From CAWCKS01 sp963796195 (lineage in GTDB: Bacteria; Pseudomonadota; Alphaproteobacteria; Rhizobiales; Xanthobacteraceae): 64,000 nucleotides of DNA. The stretch spans positions 1,178,001 to 1,242,000 of the forward strand of contig CAWCKS010000014.1 of assembly GCA_963796195.1 (NCBI GenBank), read 5' to 3'. The position numbers were made by a program, and so were the translations under genes. This document shows positions 50,220-60,612 of this stretch, one piece after another (the first letter of the stretch is position 1; each line of letters starts with the position of its first letter). The notes below the pieces were generated by a model, which had not been told where the DNA came from, ran no database searches, and saw nothing but the letters and a program-made list of their open reading frames with translations.

Positions 50220-51161
50220 TCATTTCACTGGCGCCGTGACGTCGACCTTCTTCCAGGTTTGATCAGGATTGAACGAGGTCATGCGCTCGGCAAGTCTTTC
50301 CGTGCGGTCCCCAAGATCCTTCTGGAACACGGTGCCGGCATAGTTGACGATGAACGTCATGACGCCGGAATTGCCGTACTCGGCCGGATAGGCCACAAGC
50401 GCGAAGCCGCCGATCATCTTGCCGCGCACGACATAATCCACTTCGCCGCCCGCAGCCATCGGACCCTGGCGCGTCAGGATCTTGAAGTAGTAGCCGTGGA
50501 ACGGGACGCGGCTGCCGCCGATGGCGTAGCCTTCCGTCGTCGCCTGTGCGACGAGCTCGCCGAGCGGGCTTGCATCTTCGCCTGACGCCGAAGGCCAGTA
50601 GAGTCCGTCTTTCTTGCCGGAGCTGCTGACAATGCGCTGCGCGTAGGTGGCGCCGCCCGCGCTGCGCGTTTTGTCGGCGTAGTCGTTCTGCGCATCAACA
50701 TAAGCGAGGCAGGCCTGGATCGCGTCGAGTTCGTTGCGGCCGATGCGCCGATACAGAATCTCGAGGCGGCCGGCGGCGGTGTCGAACTGCCAGCCAGCGC
50801 CTTTGCGCATGAGCGGGATCGGAAACGGAAAATCCTCCGGCCCGATCATCATCACGGCCTTGTCGTCGCCCTGCTTCGTCACCTGATGCTTGGCGTCGTA
50901 GGCTGCAAGAAATTTCTGGCGTATGGCTTCATCGTCGACCTTGTCTCCGGAAGAGACGATATCGGCGCCATCCGGTCCGAGCACCGTGACCACACCAATG
51001 GGCCAGGAGTTCTTCGCGGCGCTCACAAGAGCCGCCGCTGCGTCTTCAGGCGTCTTGAATGATTGCTGGGCGCTGGCGGCCGACACCGATGCAATAACGA
51101 CGATTGCGGCGGTCCAGCACGCCAACTTGCCCGGAAAGCGAAGATATGGTGCGTTGATCAT
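50220..51161 (-). CDS. DUF2950 family secreted protein
   Basis: 313 aa; ATG 51161 with GAGG upstream, signal peptide in GKLACWTAAIVVIASVSAASA. The DUF2950 body is recognisable: FKTPEDAAAALVSAAK, DFPFPIPLMRKGAGWQFDTAAG, RRIGRNELDAIQACLAYVDAQNDYA, DGLYWP, HGYYFKILTRQGP, FALVAYPAEYGNSGVMTFIVNY. Located 28 nt after the DUF3300 gene on the same strand; the two families often occur together. Function unknown, envelope-related. Confidence 0.9.
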   Translation of the reverse strand: MINAPYLRFPGKLACWTAAIVVIASVSAASAQQSFKTPEDAAAALVSAAKNSWPIGVVTVLGPDGADIVSSGDKVDDEAIRQKFLAAYDAKHQVTKQGDDKAVMMIGPEDFPFPIPLMRKGAGWQFDTAAGRLEILYRRIGRNELDAIQACLAYVDAQNDYADKTRSAGGATYAQRIVSSSGKKDGLYWPSASGEDASPLGELVAQATTEGYAIGGSRVPFHGYYFKILTRQGPMAAGGEVDYVVRGKMIGGFALVAYPAEYGNSGVMTFIVNYAGTVFQKDLGDRTERLAERMTSFNPDQTWKKVDVTAPVK

Positions 51162-51189
51162 GACATCCTCGTGCGATCTAAAGCTGATT

Positions 51190-52849
51190 TCAGTGCAAGA
51201 TCCGGGCAGCGGATCGAACCTGTGCGCCCGAGGCAAACCAGTGATCGTAAGTGTCGAATTTCAGTCCGAGCTTGTCATAGAAAACCCGCAGATATCCGTC
51301 GCGACCGCGCACAACCGCGCCTGGCATAACAGTCTGCACCTCCTGCGCGATCACCCCGACATAGGCTTTATCGCTGCCGTTGTAGCTGAAGCGATAGAAG
51401 CCAAGACCATTGTCGAGCCGGCCGATCAGAGTGACGTCATGCTTGAGCCTGATATCCGAGCGTCGTCCGCCGCCGCCTCCGCCACCGCGACCTCCGCCTC
51501 CGCCGCCCCCGCCCATACGTGCTCCACCTCCGCCGCCGCCCGCGCTCACGCGTGCACCACCGCCACTGCCGCCGCCTGCACGCGCTCCTCCGCCGCCGCC
51601 GAGGCTCGCCTGTCCGCGCGCGGACTGCGCGCTGGCCACTTTGCCGGACGAGATATTGCCCATGGCGCTGTCGCGCCCGCCGCCGCCGGACGGACGATTT
51701 GCGCCTTGTGATGGACGGTTCCGCGCCTTGCGATGGACCCTTTTTTGCGCCTTGCGAACCCTTAGCTCCTTGTGATGGACGATTTCCGGCATCTCCCCGA
51801 TTGCCGGGGGTGCGATCAGCGCCTCCACCACGATCGCCAGCGTTGCCTCCACGATCGGCGACGTTGCCCGCCCCACGATCGCCGGCGCCGCCACTGCCGG
51901 GCTTGAGGACCTGGTCGCCGCTGCGCCCGCGAAAATCTGCGCGATCCTGACTACCCGCCCGTACATTGTTGTTGCCGAACTTCTGCTGCACGTTCTTGTT
52001 GCTGTACTGCACGCCCTGGCGATGAGTGGGATTGTGTTGCCAGGTGTTGCCGCTGCCGATGTTGTTGATGTTGACCGGGCGATTGACGTTGATGTTGCCG
52101 CCGCCCCAGTTGACGCCGCCGCCCCAGTAGTTTCCGCCCGATGCCCAGCGCCCGACGGCATAGCCGGCGCCGAATGCCATTCCGGTTGCGAGCATCGCGC
52201 CCGGAACATAGCCGATCGGCGGCGGAAAATAGTACGGCTGATAGGCCGAATATGGCCAGTCACCATAAACCACGGCCGGATCGTAGTACGGCACGTAGAC
52301 CGTGTCGGGCACGGTCGGTTCAATGACGATGACTTGTTTATTCTGCTGCTGCGTTACCGAGACTGTTTGCTCCTTGGTCGAGGTCAATTTGTTGTTGGCC
52401 TGAGCTTTCGAGCGCAGGCGCTGGATCGCATCCATGACATCCGGCTGCTGCGCGAGAACGGCATCGCCGAGCTTCTGCGTCCACTCGAGTTGCGCGCTCA
52501 TCATCGCCAGCACCGATGGCGTCGGAACCAGCGATTTGACGCTGTCATCCCAGCTTTGCTTGTCAACTTCGGCCTTCAATTGATCGCCCTTGAGAGACTT
52601 GTTTGCAGTCGCCCAACGATCGGCCTGCACGACCTCCAGCGGATAGGTTGAGGCCATCAGGATTTCGGCAAGGAGCGCGTCAGGGTGGAGCGCAATCGGA
52701 GCAACCAGCTGGTCGAGCTCTTCGGCCTTCAGCAGCTGTTGCGACTGATCAGAGGCGGATGCTGGGGGAGTTTGCGCGCGCGCTGTTGCGACTGGCAGCG
52801 CCGTCAACAAGAGCACCGCAATGACTAACCGCGCCGTTGACGTATGCAT
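51190..52849 (-). CDS. DUF3300 secreted protein with Gly-rich linker and S74-like C-terminus, one frameshift
   Basis: About 553 aa. Signal peptide MHTSTARLVIAVLLLTALPVATARA; DUF3300 domain at about 40-210 (LDQLVAPIALHPDALLAEILMASTYPLEVVQADRW). Then a low-complexity part with PSQGA repeats and poly-Gly runs, broken by an extra base near 51735. The last 80 residues (SDIRLKHDVTLIGRLDNGLGFYRFSYNG, YVGVIAQEVQTVMPGAV) resemble the peptidase S74 / intramolecular-chaperone domain of tailspikes, here without the phage context. Its natural partner is DUF2950 encoded just downstream. Likely an outer-surface or periplasmic protein. Confidence 0.83.
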
Positions 52850-53255
52850 GTGCCCCTCCAGGGTCGAACATTTCGGTCATAAACAGAAGTGCCGGCGGTG
52901 CCACGTCCGCTTTGGCCCAACGTCCCATTCAATGCCATCACAACAAAACCGTGCCCGGAACGGGCTATGCGCGACGACGCGATCCAGATCAACACCAAGC
53001 GTGGCACGCGCTCGATCGGCACACCATTAGGGGAAGCCCTGCAGTGAATTGGGCAGAAACCCTCGTTTTCCCCACGAGGGGAAATGCAACAAGTTTGTAG
53101 CTGGTGCGACGAAAGCTGGCGCGAAGATGCGGCCGTCGGCCCACCGAAATCTCCGACTCAGCGCCCGGATAGGCAAGATCATCCAAGACCATCGAGGGCA
53201 ACCAATCGCGGATCGTGAAGATCCACCGAGCGGATTGAAGCTATGGAGCGTATGA
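52850..53255. promoter_or_regulatory. Divergent region between DUF3300 gene and sulfatase 3 operon
   Basis: 406 nt without a convincing gene. It holds a hairpin CCCTCG-N9-CGAGGG (53060-53080) and CCCGGATAGGC at 53164-53174, identical to the core of the conserved block in front of sulfatase 2, about 80 nt upstream of sulfatase 3. The rest of the 46-bp block is not conserved here. Confidence 0.45.
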
Positions 53256-54779
53256 GTGAACTACGCCATCTTTACGAAACGCAATCTGAGTGCCGCCATC
53301 GTCTGTGCGATTTCGCTGTGGCTGCCCTCAGGCGCAGCAAGGGCGCAGGCACAACCTCCCAATGTCATTGTCATTCTCGCTGACGATCTCGGCAACGCCG
53401 ACGTCGGCTATCACGGCAGCGATATCAGGACGCCGAACATCGACCAGCTTGCGAAAGGAGGAGTGCGGCTCGAATCCTTCCACGGCATGCCGGTCTGCAC
53501 GCCGGCACGCGCGGCGTTGATGACGGGCCGGTACCCGATGCGCTACGGCTTGCAGACGCTGGTGATCTTCCCGAACCACACCTATGGCCTGCCGACCGAC
53601 GAATGGACGTTGCCGCAGGCTCTGAAACAGGCCGGCTACAGCACCTCGATGGTGGGCAAGTGGCATCTTGGCCATGCCGATCAGAAGTACTGGCCGCAGA
53701 ATCGCGGCTTCGATCACTTCTACGGAAACCTCGTCGGCGAGGTGGACTACTTCACCAAGATGCGCGGCGGCATCGTGGACTGGCAGCGCGACGGCAAGTT
53801 CTTCCAGGAGAAAACTTACTACCTGCCCTTGATCGGCGACGAAGCGGTCAGGACGATCGAACAGCAGGACAGGAACAAGCCGTTCTTCCTCTACTTCGCG
53901 TCGCTGGCCCCGCATGCGCCCTATCAGGCGCAGAAGATGGACGAGGATCGTTATGCGTCGACCATCAAGGACCCGACGCGCCGTACCTATGCGGCGATGA
54001 TCACGTCGGTCGACGACCAGGTCGGGCGCATCGTCGCCGCACTGGAGAAACGCGGCATGCGCGAGAACACACTGATCATCTTCTCCAGTGACAATGGCGG
54101 GCCGCGCAACGCAGTGGTCGCAAGTGGTGCTCACTCCAAGGAGGAGCGCAAGGAAAGCGGCGTCGAGCAGGAGTCGCTGCCGGCAAGCAATGGCGACCTT
54201 CGTGGCGGCAAGGGCAGCTTGTACGAAGGCGGCGTCCGGGTGCCGACCATCTTCAACTGGCCTGCCAAACTGAAGCCAAGCGTCGTCAACGAACCGCTGC
54301 ACATGGTCGATATCATGCCGACCGTGCTGGCGCTGGCCGGCGCCAAGTCGAATCCCGACAAACCGCTCGACGGCAAAGATATTTGGGCAACGATCGCCGA
54401 AGGCCGACCGTCGCCCCACGACGACATCCTGGTGAACGTCGAGGCGTTCCGCGGCGCCATCATCAAGGATAAGTGGAAGCTCGTGAAGATCGCGCTGCTT
54501 CCGGGCAAGACCGAGCTGTTCGATCTGGCTGCCGATCCCGGCGAGAAGAACGACGTCGCCGCGCAGAATCCAGACGTCGTGCGCGATCTGGAGGCCCGCC
54601 TGATCGGCTATGCCAGGCAGCAGAAGATGAGTGAGTGGTTAAAGGCGCAACCGGATTATCTCGGCGCGCAGGGCAAGACGGTATTCGATCCGGACTTCGA
54701 TATCGATGACGGCGGTCTGCCACACCAGAAGATCGTGCTGCCGAAGGAAGTAACGCGTTCCAAGGAAAGCAAGAGATGA
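53256..54779 (+). CDS. Arylsulfatase 3 (periplasmic, CTPAR type)
   Basis: Intact 507-aa sulfatase from a GTG start (GGAG 7 nt upstream), signal peptide within MNYAIFTKRNLSAAIVCAIS...ARA. Motifs: PPNVIVILADDLGNADVGYHG, MPVCTPARAALMTGRYP (formylglycine Cys in C-x-P-x-R), MVGKWHLGHADQKYWPQNRGFDHFYG (Lys/His site), YFASLAPHAPYQ, FSSDNGGPRNAV, RGGKGSLYEGGVRVP. This is the arylsulfatase A/B-like layout with a compact C-terminus. Its stop overlaps the next sulfatase start (ATGA), so it begins the four-gene operon ending at 60383. Confidence 0.92.
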   Translation: MNYAIFTKRNLSAAIVCAISLWLPSGAARAQAQPPNVIVILADDLGNADVGYHGSDIRTPNIDQLAKGGVRLESFHGMPVCTPARAALMTGRYPMRYGLQTLVIFPNHTYGLPTDEWTLPQALKQAGYSTSMVGKWHLGHADQKYWPQNRGFDHFYGNLVGEVDYFTKMRGGIVDWQRDGKFFQEKTYYLPLIGDEAVRTIEQQDRNKPFFLYFASLAPHAPYQAQKMDEDRYASTIKDPTRRTYAAMITSVDDQVGRIVAALEKRGMRENTLIIFSSDNGGPRNAVVASGAHSKEERKESGVEQESLPASNGDLRGGKGSLYEGGVRVPTIFNWPAKLKPSVVNEPLHMVDIMPTVLALAGAKSNPDKPLDGKDIWATIAEGRPSPHDDILVNVEAFRGAIIKDKWKLVKIALLPGKTELFDLAADPGEKNDVAAQNPDVVRDLEARLIGYARQQKMSEWLKAQPDYLGAQGKTVFDPDFDIDDGGLPHQKIVLPKEVTRSKESKR

Positions 54780-57159
54780 CTCAAATGCGATCGATCATTT
54801 GTGCGGGCGCATCTGCGCTCTTGCTCCTTTGCGGTTGCGCGTCACCGGTCTTTGCGCAAGGCGGTGCCGCGCCCAATGACGGCTCTGTCTTGCCGTTTCC
54901 TCCAGTGCCATCGGCCAGCATCGCGGCGGAGACGTTGCAGGACTCCAAACATCAGCGTCGCGTCGAACCAAGTCACCTGCCGAAAGATGCGCCGAATATC
55001 ATGATCATCCTGCTCGACGACGTCGGCTTCGGTCTGCCGGATACTTTTGGCGGGCCGATCCACACGCCGACCCTCTCGAGGCTGGCCAATGACGGCATCA
55101 GCTACAACACGTTCCATACGACGTCGATCTGCTCTCCGACGCGAGCGGCGCTGTTGACCGGACGCAACCCGACGCGCGTTGGTTCCGGGACCATCGCGGA
55201 ACGCGCCGTGGACTGGGACGGCTACACCGGCGTTATTCCCCGGACCTCGGCCACGCTGCCAAAAGTTCTGGGTGCTTACGGGTACAAGAGCGCAGCCTTC
55301 GGCAAGTGGCATAACACCCCCGCTACGCAAACCACTGCCATGGGTCCGTTCGATCTTTGGCCGACCGGAGAGGGCATCGGCTTCGACTACTTCTACGGAT
55401 TCCTCGCCGGCGAGACATCGCAGTGGGAGCCCCGGCTCTTTGAGAACCTCAATGCAATCGAGCCGCCGCATAACGAGCGCTATCACCTCACTGAAGACAT
55501 GGCCGACAAGGCCATCGACTGGATGAAGCGGCATCGCGCATTTTCGCCCGACAAGCCGTTCCTGCTTTACTGGGCGCCGGGCGCCGGCCACGGTCCGCAC
55601 CACATCTTCAAGGAATGGGCCGACAAGTACAAAGGCAAGTTCGACGACGGCTGGGATGCGATGCGGGAGCGCATCTTCAAACGTCAGAAGGAACTGGGCT
55701 GGATTCCGCCCGATACGAAGCTTACCCCGCGCGCAGCCACCATGCCCAGCTGGGCCAGCATTCCGGAGGCCGAGCGGCCTTTCCAGCTCAGGTTGATGGA
55801 AGTGTTTGCCGGCTTTGTCGAACATGCCGACGTGCAAGCCGGCAAACTCATCGACGAGCTTGATCAACTTGGCATTCGTGACAACACGATTGTGCTCTAC
55901 ATTTTTGGCGACAATGGCTCCAGCGCCGAAGGTCAGAACGGCAGCATCAGCGAATTGCTCGCACAGAACCAGATTCCCAATACGATCCAGCAGCAGATCG
56001 AGGCCCTGAACAAGATCGGCGGACTCGAAGCGCTAGGCGGCCCGAAGGTCGACAACATGTACCATGCCGGCTGGGCCTGGATGGGAGATACGCCGTTCCA
56101 ACACACCAAACTGATCGCATCCCACTTCGGTGGCACGCGCAATCCGCTGGTCGTGTCGTGGCCCAAGGGCATCAAGCCGGACAAAACCCCGCACGCCCAA
56201 TTCCACCATGTCGTTGACGTTGTACCAACGCTGTACGAAATCCTGGGCATCAAGGCGCCGAAGGTCGTTGACGGGTTCCACCAAGATCCCATCGATGGCG
56301 TGAGCATGGCCTACTCGTTTGCCAATGCCTCGGTGCCAACGACGAAGACAACTCAGTTTTTTGACAACAATGGCAGCCGTGGCATTTATCACGATGGCTG
56401 GTTCGCAAGCGCGTTCGGCCCCTTGACGCCCTGGCTGACGGTGAGTCCGGGCCTGGCAACGTGGGATTCGCGAAAAGACGTGTGGGAACTCTACAAGATC
56501 AATCGAGATTTTTCACAAGCCGACGATCTCGCCACCAAAGATCCCGAGCGTCTCGCGGAGATGAAGCGTCTCTTTCTGGAAGAGGCGAAGGCCAACAACG
56601 ATCTTCCGATCGGTGCCGGAATATGGTTGCGCATTCACCCGGAGGACCGCGTCAAGACCGCTTACACGAGCTGGACGTTCGATGCGACGACCACTCGCTT
56701 GCCTGAATTTGCCGCGCCCGGAATCGGTCGCGAGAGCAACAAGGTCACCGTCCAGGCCGAGCTCGGCGACAATGCGTCCGGGGTTCTCTATGCGCTTGGC
56801 GGCGCCGGCGGGGGCGTGACGCTCTATATGGACAACGGACAACTCGTCTACGAGTACAACATGATGATCATCGAGCGGACAATCGTGCGCTCCAAGGGAA
56901 ACTGCCCGCCGGCCACCATAGCATCGAGGTGGATACCACAATCGCCCAGCCCGGTGCGCCTGCGGATGTCATCCTGAGAGTTGATGGCAATGAGGTCGGC
57001 CGCGATACCGTCAAGCGCACGGTGCCTGCGGCATTTTCCGCCAGCGAAACGTTCGATGTCGGTGCGGATCTCGGCTCGGTGGTGTCGCTCGATTATTTCG
57101 ATCGGCGTCCGTTCCGATTCGATGGGAAGATCGAAAAGGTCGAGGTCAACCTCAAATGA
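54776..57159 (+). CDS. Arylsulfatase 4 (periplasmic, CSPTR type), one frameshift
   Basis: About 794 aa. The leader MTQMRSIICAGASALLLLCGCASP could be a lipoprotein signal (LCGC) or ordinary signal. Motifs: APNIMIILLDDVGFGLPDTFGG, TTSICSPTRAALLTGRNPT, AAFGKWHNTP, YWAPGAGHGPHHIF, YIFGDNGSSAEGQNGS, SHFGGTRNPLVVSWP. The C-terminal beta domain continues past a missing A near 56895 (LPAGHHSIEVDTTI, PFRFDGKIEKVEVNLK). Same architecture as sulfatase 1, so they are paralogues. Followed 16 nt later by the cyclase gene. Confidence 0.9.
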
Positions 57160-57175
57160 GCCGCCACGACCGCTC

Positions 57176-59094
57176 ATGAGTATGCCAGGCCGCCGATTGT
57201 TCACGTTCCGAACATCGATCACCTTCACCATCGCGGCATTCGTATTCGCCCTGGGCGGATTGCTGATCTTTATCCAGTCGCAGATTTTGCGAATAGCCAC
57301 CGAAGACTGCCGCGTCTGCGTATATGGACGCGGCGAGCACAAAGGCCTTCGGACGCCTCCAGGGTCAGGTATCAGAAATCGCTTCCCTGGTTGGCGTGCT
57401 GTCGACCAGTTCGAGCCTCGCCGACTCTGACGAGAGAACCGAGACCGGCCGGGGCATTCCGCTGTTAAAGACAGCTCTCCTTCAATTGCCGCAAGTGGTC
57501 AGCATCTATGTCGGTTACAGCACAGGCTCCTGGTTACAGGTGCAGCGCATTGACGGCATGAGCAAACAACAGCGCGAAACATTGCGTGCGCCATCCGGCG
57601 CTGCCTTTGCCGTGAGCCTGGTTCGCCCTACTTCGGACGGCGCCTTGCCAATGAGGCAAATCTTCGAAGACCGGGACGGCAACGAGCTGGAGCAACTCGA
57701 TCTCTGGAACTACGGATACGACCCACGCAAACGGCCGTGGTACATCGATACGATGGCAGCCGATCGGCCCGTCATATCATCACCGTACATTGCGTTCACT
57801 ATCGGCGCGCCAGTCATCACGGTGAGTGCGCCGTTGCGAGGAAAAGTGCGACGGTGTCATCGCCGCCAATCTCAAGCTCGATGATTTCAGTGATTTTGTC
57901 TTTGCGCAGCGACCCGGGGAGAATGGGAGCGCAATGATTTTCGATTCGACCGGCACGCTCCTTGCTCATCCCGATTTCGCGAAATTTGTGACCGATGCGA
58001 TGACGCATCCCTCACACCCGCAATTGCCAAACGTCAGTGAGATCGGCGGACTGCCGGCGACTGTCTTGAAAAGACCGGACTGCAGCGATCGATGCGAAGG
58101 AAGCATTCGCGATGAAGAAGGACTGAGTTACCTGTTCCGGCTGAGCGATTTCAAACTCGGCGAGCAGTCCAACGGCAAGATGCTCTTGCTCGCAGCGCAG
58201 GACGACTTCGCCAAGGATATCCAGAAGCTGCAGTTCATTGCAGTACTCATCGCGATTGCCGCTGGCGCTGCGTTCTTGCCTGGTGTGTGGATCTTCGGCA
58301 ACCGAATGTCGCGTTCTTTGAAGGCGATAACTGCTCAGGCCGGCAGGCTTCAGATGCTGGTTGCGCCCGACGATTTGCCGGTCGCGTCAAATATCAAGGA
58401 GATCCATGAACTCGGCATCACCGTGAACCTCGCGCAACGCGCCATCTGGTCATTCGCACATTTTGTTCCGAAAGAGCTTGTCAGGCGAATTGTCGACAAT
58501 TCGATATCCACTGAACTTGGCGGTGCAAGACAGGAGATCACGGTCGTCTTCACCGACGTTCAAGGATTTACGACCATTGCCGAATCCGCCAACCCCGACG
58601 CGCTCATGCACCAGACGTCGCGCTATTTCACGGCGTTGACAGAGGTGTTTCTTGCCGAGGGAGGGACGATCGACAAGTTCATTGGCGATTTGGTGATGGT
58701 GTTCTGGAACGCGCCCAATCCACAGCCCGATCACGTTGAACGGGCTTGTCGGGCGGCGCTCATGGCAAAACTGGCGAGTGAAAAGCTCAACGCTCGATTT
58801 GAAGCTGAAGGTGCGCCGCGGTTTTTCACACGGTTCGGCATTCACGTGGGAGAGGCCATTGTCGGCAATCTCGGCTCGGCTGAACGCATGAATTACACCG
58901 CCCTGGGAAGCACGGTGAACCTGGCATCCCGCCTTGAAGGCTTGAACAAGGAATATGGGACAGCCATCCTGGTCAGTGAGGATGTTTACTCGCGTGTTGA
59001 ACATTGCTTCCGGTTCAGAGCCATCGGCTCGGTCATTGCCAAGGGCATGACGAAGGAAACGCGCATCTACGAGCTTGCCGAGGCATCTACATGA
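57176..59094 (+). CDS. Membrane-bound class III adenylate/guanylate cyclase with periplasmic Cache sensor, two frameshifts
   Basis: About 640 aa. A first membrane segment (FTFRTSITFTIAAFVFALGGLLIFI), a periplasmic dCache-like sensor (about 45-365; LWNYGYDPRKRPWYIDTM and PVITVSAPLRGK are typical Cache blocks), a second segment (FIAVLIAIAAGAAFLPGVWIFG) and a cytoplasmic cyclase domain: VVFTDVQGFTTIAE (metal Asp), GGTIDKFIGDLVMVFWNAP (second metal Asp, Lys), RFGIHVGEAIVGNLGSAERMNYTALGSTVNLASRLE. Frames break near 57310 and 57845. It should make cAMP or cGMP in response to a periplasmic ligand. Its stop overlaps the binding-protein start, and it follows two sulfatase genes. Confidence 0.86.
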
Positions 59095-60383
59095 AGATGA
59101 CTTTGGTTGTCCGCCGTCTCACCCATTGGGGATTGGTCTTGTTGCCCCTGCTGTTTGCCGCCCCGGCCGTTGCGGAGGAGAACACGATCAAGGTCGGCAT
59201 TCTGCATTCTCTTTCCGGCACAATGGCAATCAGTGAAGCCGTGCTGAAAGACACGGTCCTCATGTTGATACGGGACCAGAATGCCAAGGGTGGACTGCTC
59301 GGGCGAAGACTGGAGCCGATCATCGCCGATCCCGCCTCCAACTCGTCGCTGTTCGCCGAAAAGGCGCGTGAGCTGCTTGTCGGCGGAAACGTCGCGGTTG
59401 TGTTCGGTTGCTGGACGTCGGCCTCGCGCAAATCCGTGCTCCCCGTTTTCGAGCAACTCAATGGCCTGCTCTATTACCCGGTCCAGTATGAAGGCGAGGA
59501 AAGCTCCCGCAACATTTTCTACACGGGGGCTGCGCCCAACCAGCAGGCAATTCCGGCGGTCCAATTCCTGATGAGCAAGGAAGGTGGCGAGACTCGCAGA
59601 TGGGTCCTTCTTGGGACGGACTACGTCTATCCACGCACAACCAACCGGATATTGGAGGCCTATCTTGCGAGTGAGGGCACATCGCCGGAAGACGTGCTGA
59701 CAATCTATACGCCGTTTGGGTTCTCCGACTGGCGCGAGATCGTCGAGAAAATCAAGGCGTTCGCGTCTGCGGGCAGAAAGACGGCCGTGATATCGACCAT
59801 CAACGGAGATGCCAACACGTCCTTTTACAAGGAACTCGCCGCCCAGAAGGTGGACGCCGCGAAGATTCCGGTCATGGCGTTCTCCGTGAGTGAACGCGAA
59901 CTGCTGAGCCAGGACACGAAGCCCCTGGTCGGCCATTTGGCCGCCTGGAATTACTTCCAATCGGTCAAGTCTCCGGAAAACAAAACGTTCATCGACATGT
60001 GGAGAGACTTCACCGGAAACCAGAGTGAAATCACAAACGACCCAATGGAGGCTACCTTCATCGGCTTCCGGATGTGGGCGCAGGCCGTCGCCCAAGCCGG
60101 CACGACAGATGTCAATGCGGTTCGCCAAGCCATGTATCGTCAGAGGATAAAGGCGCCAAGCGGTTACGACGAGGTGATGAACACCAATCACCACCTCTCC
60201 AAGCCAGCCATGATCGGCAAGATTGATGCGTCTGGGAGGTTTGACGTCATCTGGCGATCGACCAATCCGATCCGGGCCGATGCGTGGAGTAAGTATCTCC
60301 CCGACAGCGCCAAGCGCACCGCCGATTGGACCTTTCCCTGGGTTTGCGGAGGCTGCACTGAACCAACCTTCAAGGATTGGTGA
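59091..60383 (+). CDS. UrtA-like periplasmic binding protein (urea/amide type)
   Basis: Intact 430-aa type I binding protein with signal peptide (LTHWGLVLLPLLFAAPAVA). Family blocks: IKVGILHSLSGTMAISEAVLKD, VAVVFGCWTSASRKSVLPVFE, LLYYPVQYEGEESSRNIFYTG, NDPMEATFIGFRMWAQAV, CGGCTEPTFKDW. This is the UrtA/AmiC-like group. The ATG at 59091 overlaps the cyclase TGA. No permease or ATPase genes follow, so it more likely acts as a ligand-sensing partner of the cyclase than as a transporter part (inference). Confidence 0.88.
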   Translation: MKMTLVVRRLTHWGLVLLPLLFAAPAVAEENTIKVGILHSLSGTMAISEAVLKDTVLMLIRDQNAKGGLLGRRLEPIIADPASNSSLFAEKARELLVGGNVAVVFGCWTSASRKSVLPVFEQLNGLLYYPVQYEGEESSRNIFYTGAAPNQQAIPAVQFLMSKEGGETRRWVLLGTDYVYPRTTNRILEAYLASEGTSPEDVLTIYTPFGFSDWREIVEKIKAFASAGRKTAVISTINGDANTSFYKELAAQKVDAAKIPVMAFSVSERELLSQDTKPLVGHLAAWNYFQSVKSPENKTFIDMWRDFTGNQSEITNDPMEATFIGFRMWAQAVAQAGTTDVNAVRQAMYRQRIKAPSGYDEVMNTNHHLSKPAMIGKIDASGRFDVIWRSTNPIRADAWSKYLPDSAKRTADWTFPWVCGGCTEPTFKDW

Positions 60384-60398
60384 CGATCGGCATCAAAG

Positions 60399-60412
60399 CG
60401 CGCGTTTGCGCG
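60399..60412 (+). terminator. Possible weak hairpin after UrtA-like gene
   Basis: CGCGC-GTTT-GCGCG begins 16 nt after the stop. It has no T-run, so only a possible terminator for the sulfatase-cyclase operon. Confidence 0.3.
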
Positions 60413-60612
60413 GAGATCAACCTGAGACGAGTCAAATGCATATCGCGGCCGTTTGGAAGCGCTATTTCATTGACAAATCATTGGGAATGAATTCGGCGCA
60501 TTCCGCCCGGAACTAAGAGCGAAATGTAGCGTCGCCTGGAGATCAGAATGAGTTGGACGCGGTCGGGGATTGGTAGCAGGGGTCCGCTCCTTTTCCACAC
60601 ATGAGTGTGCAC

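Noticed and set aside
58450..60194. Long minus frames opposite the cyclase and UrtA-like genes
   Set aside because: Shadows of confidently identified plus-strand genes.
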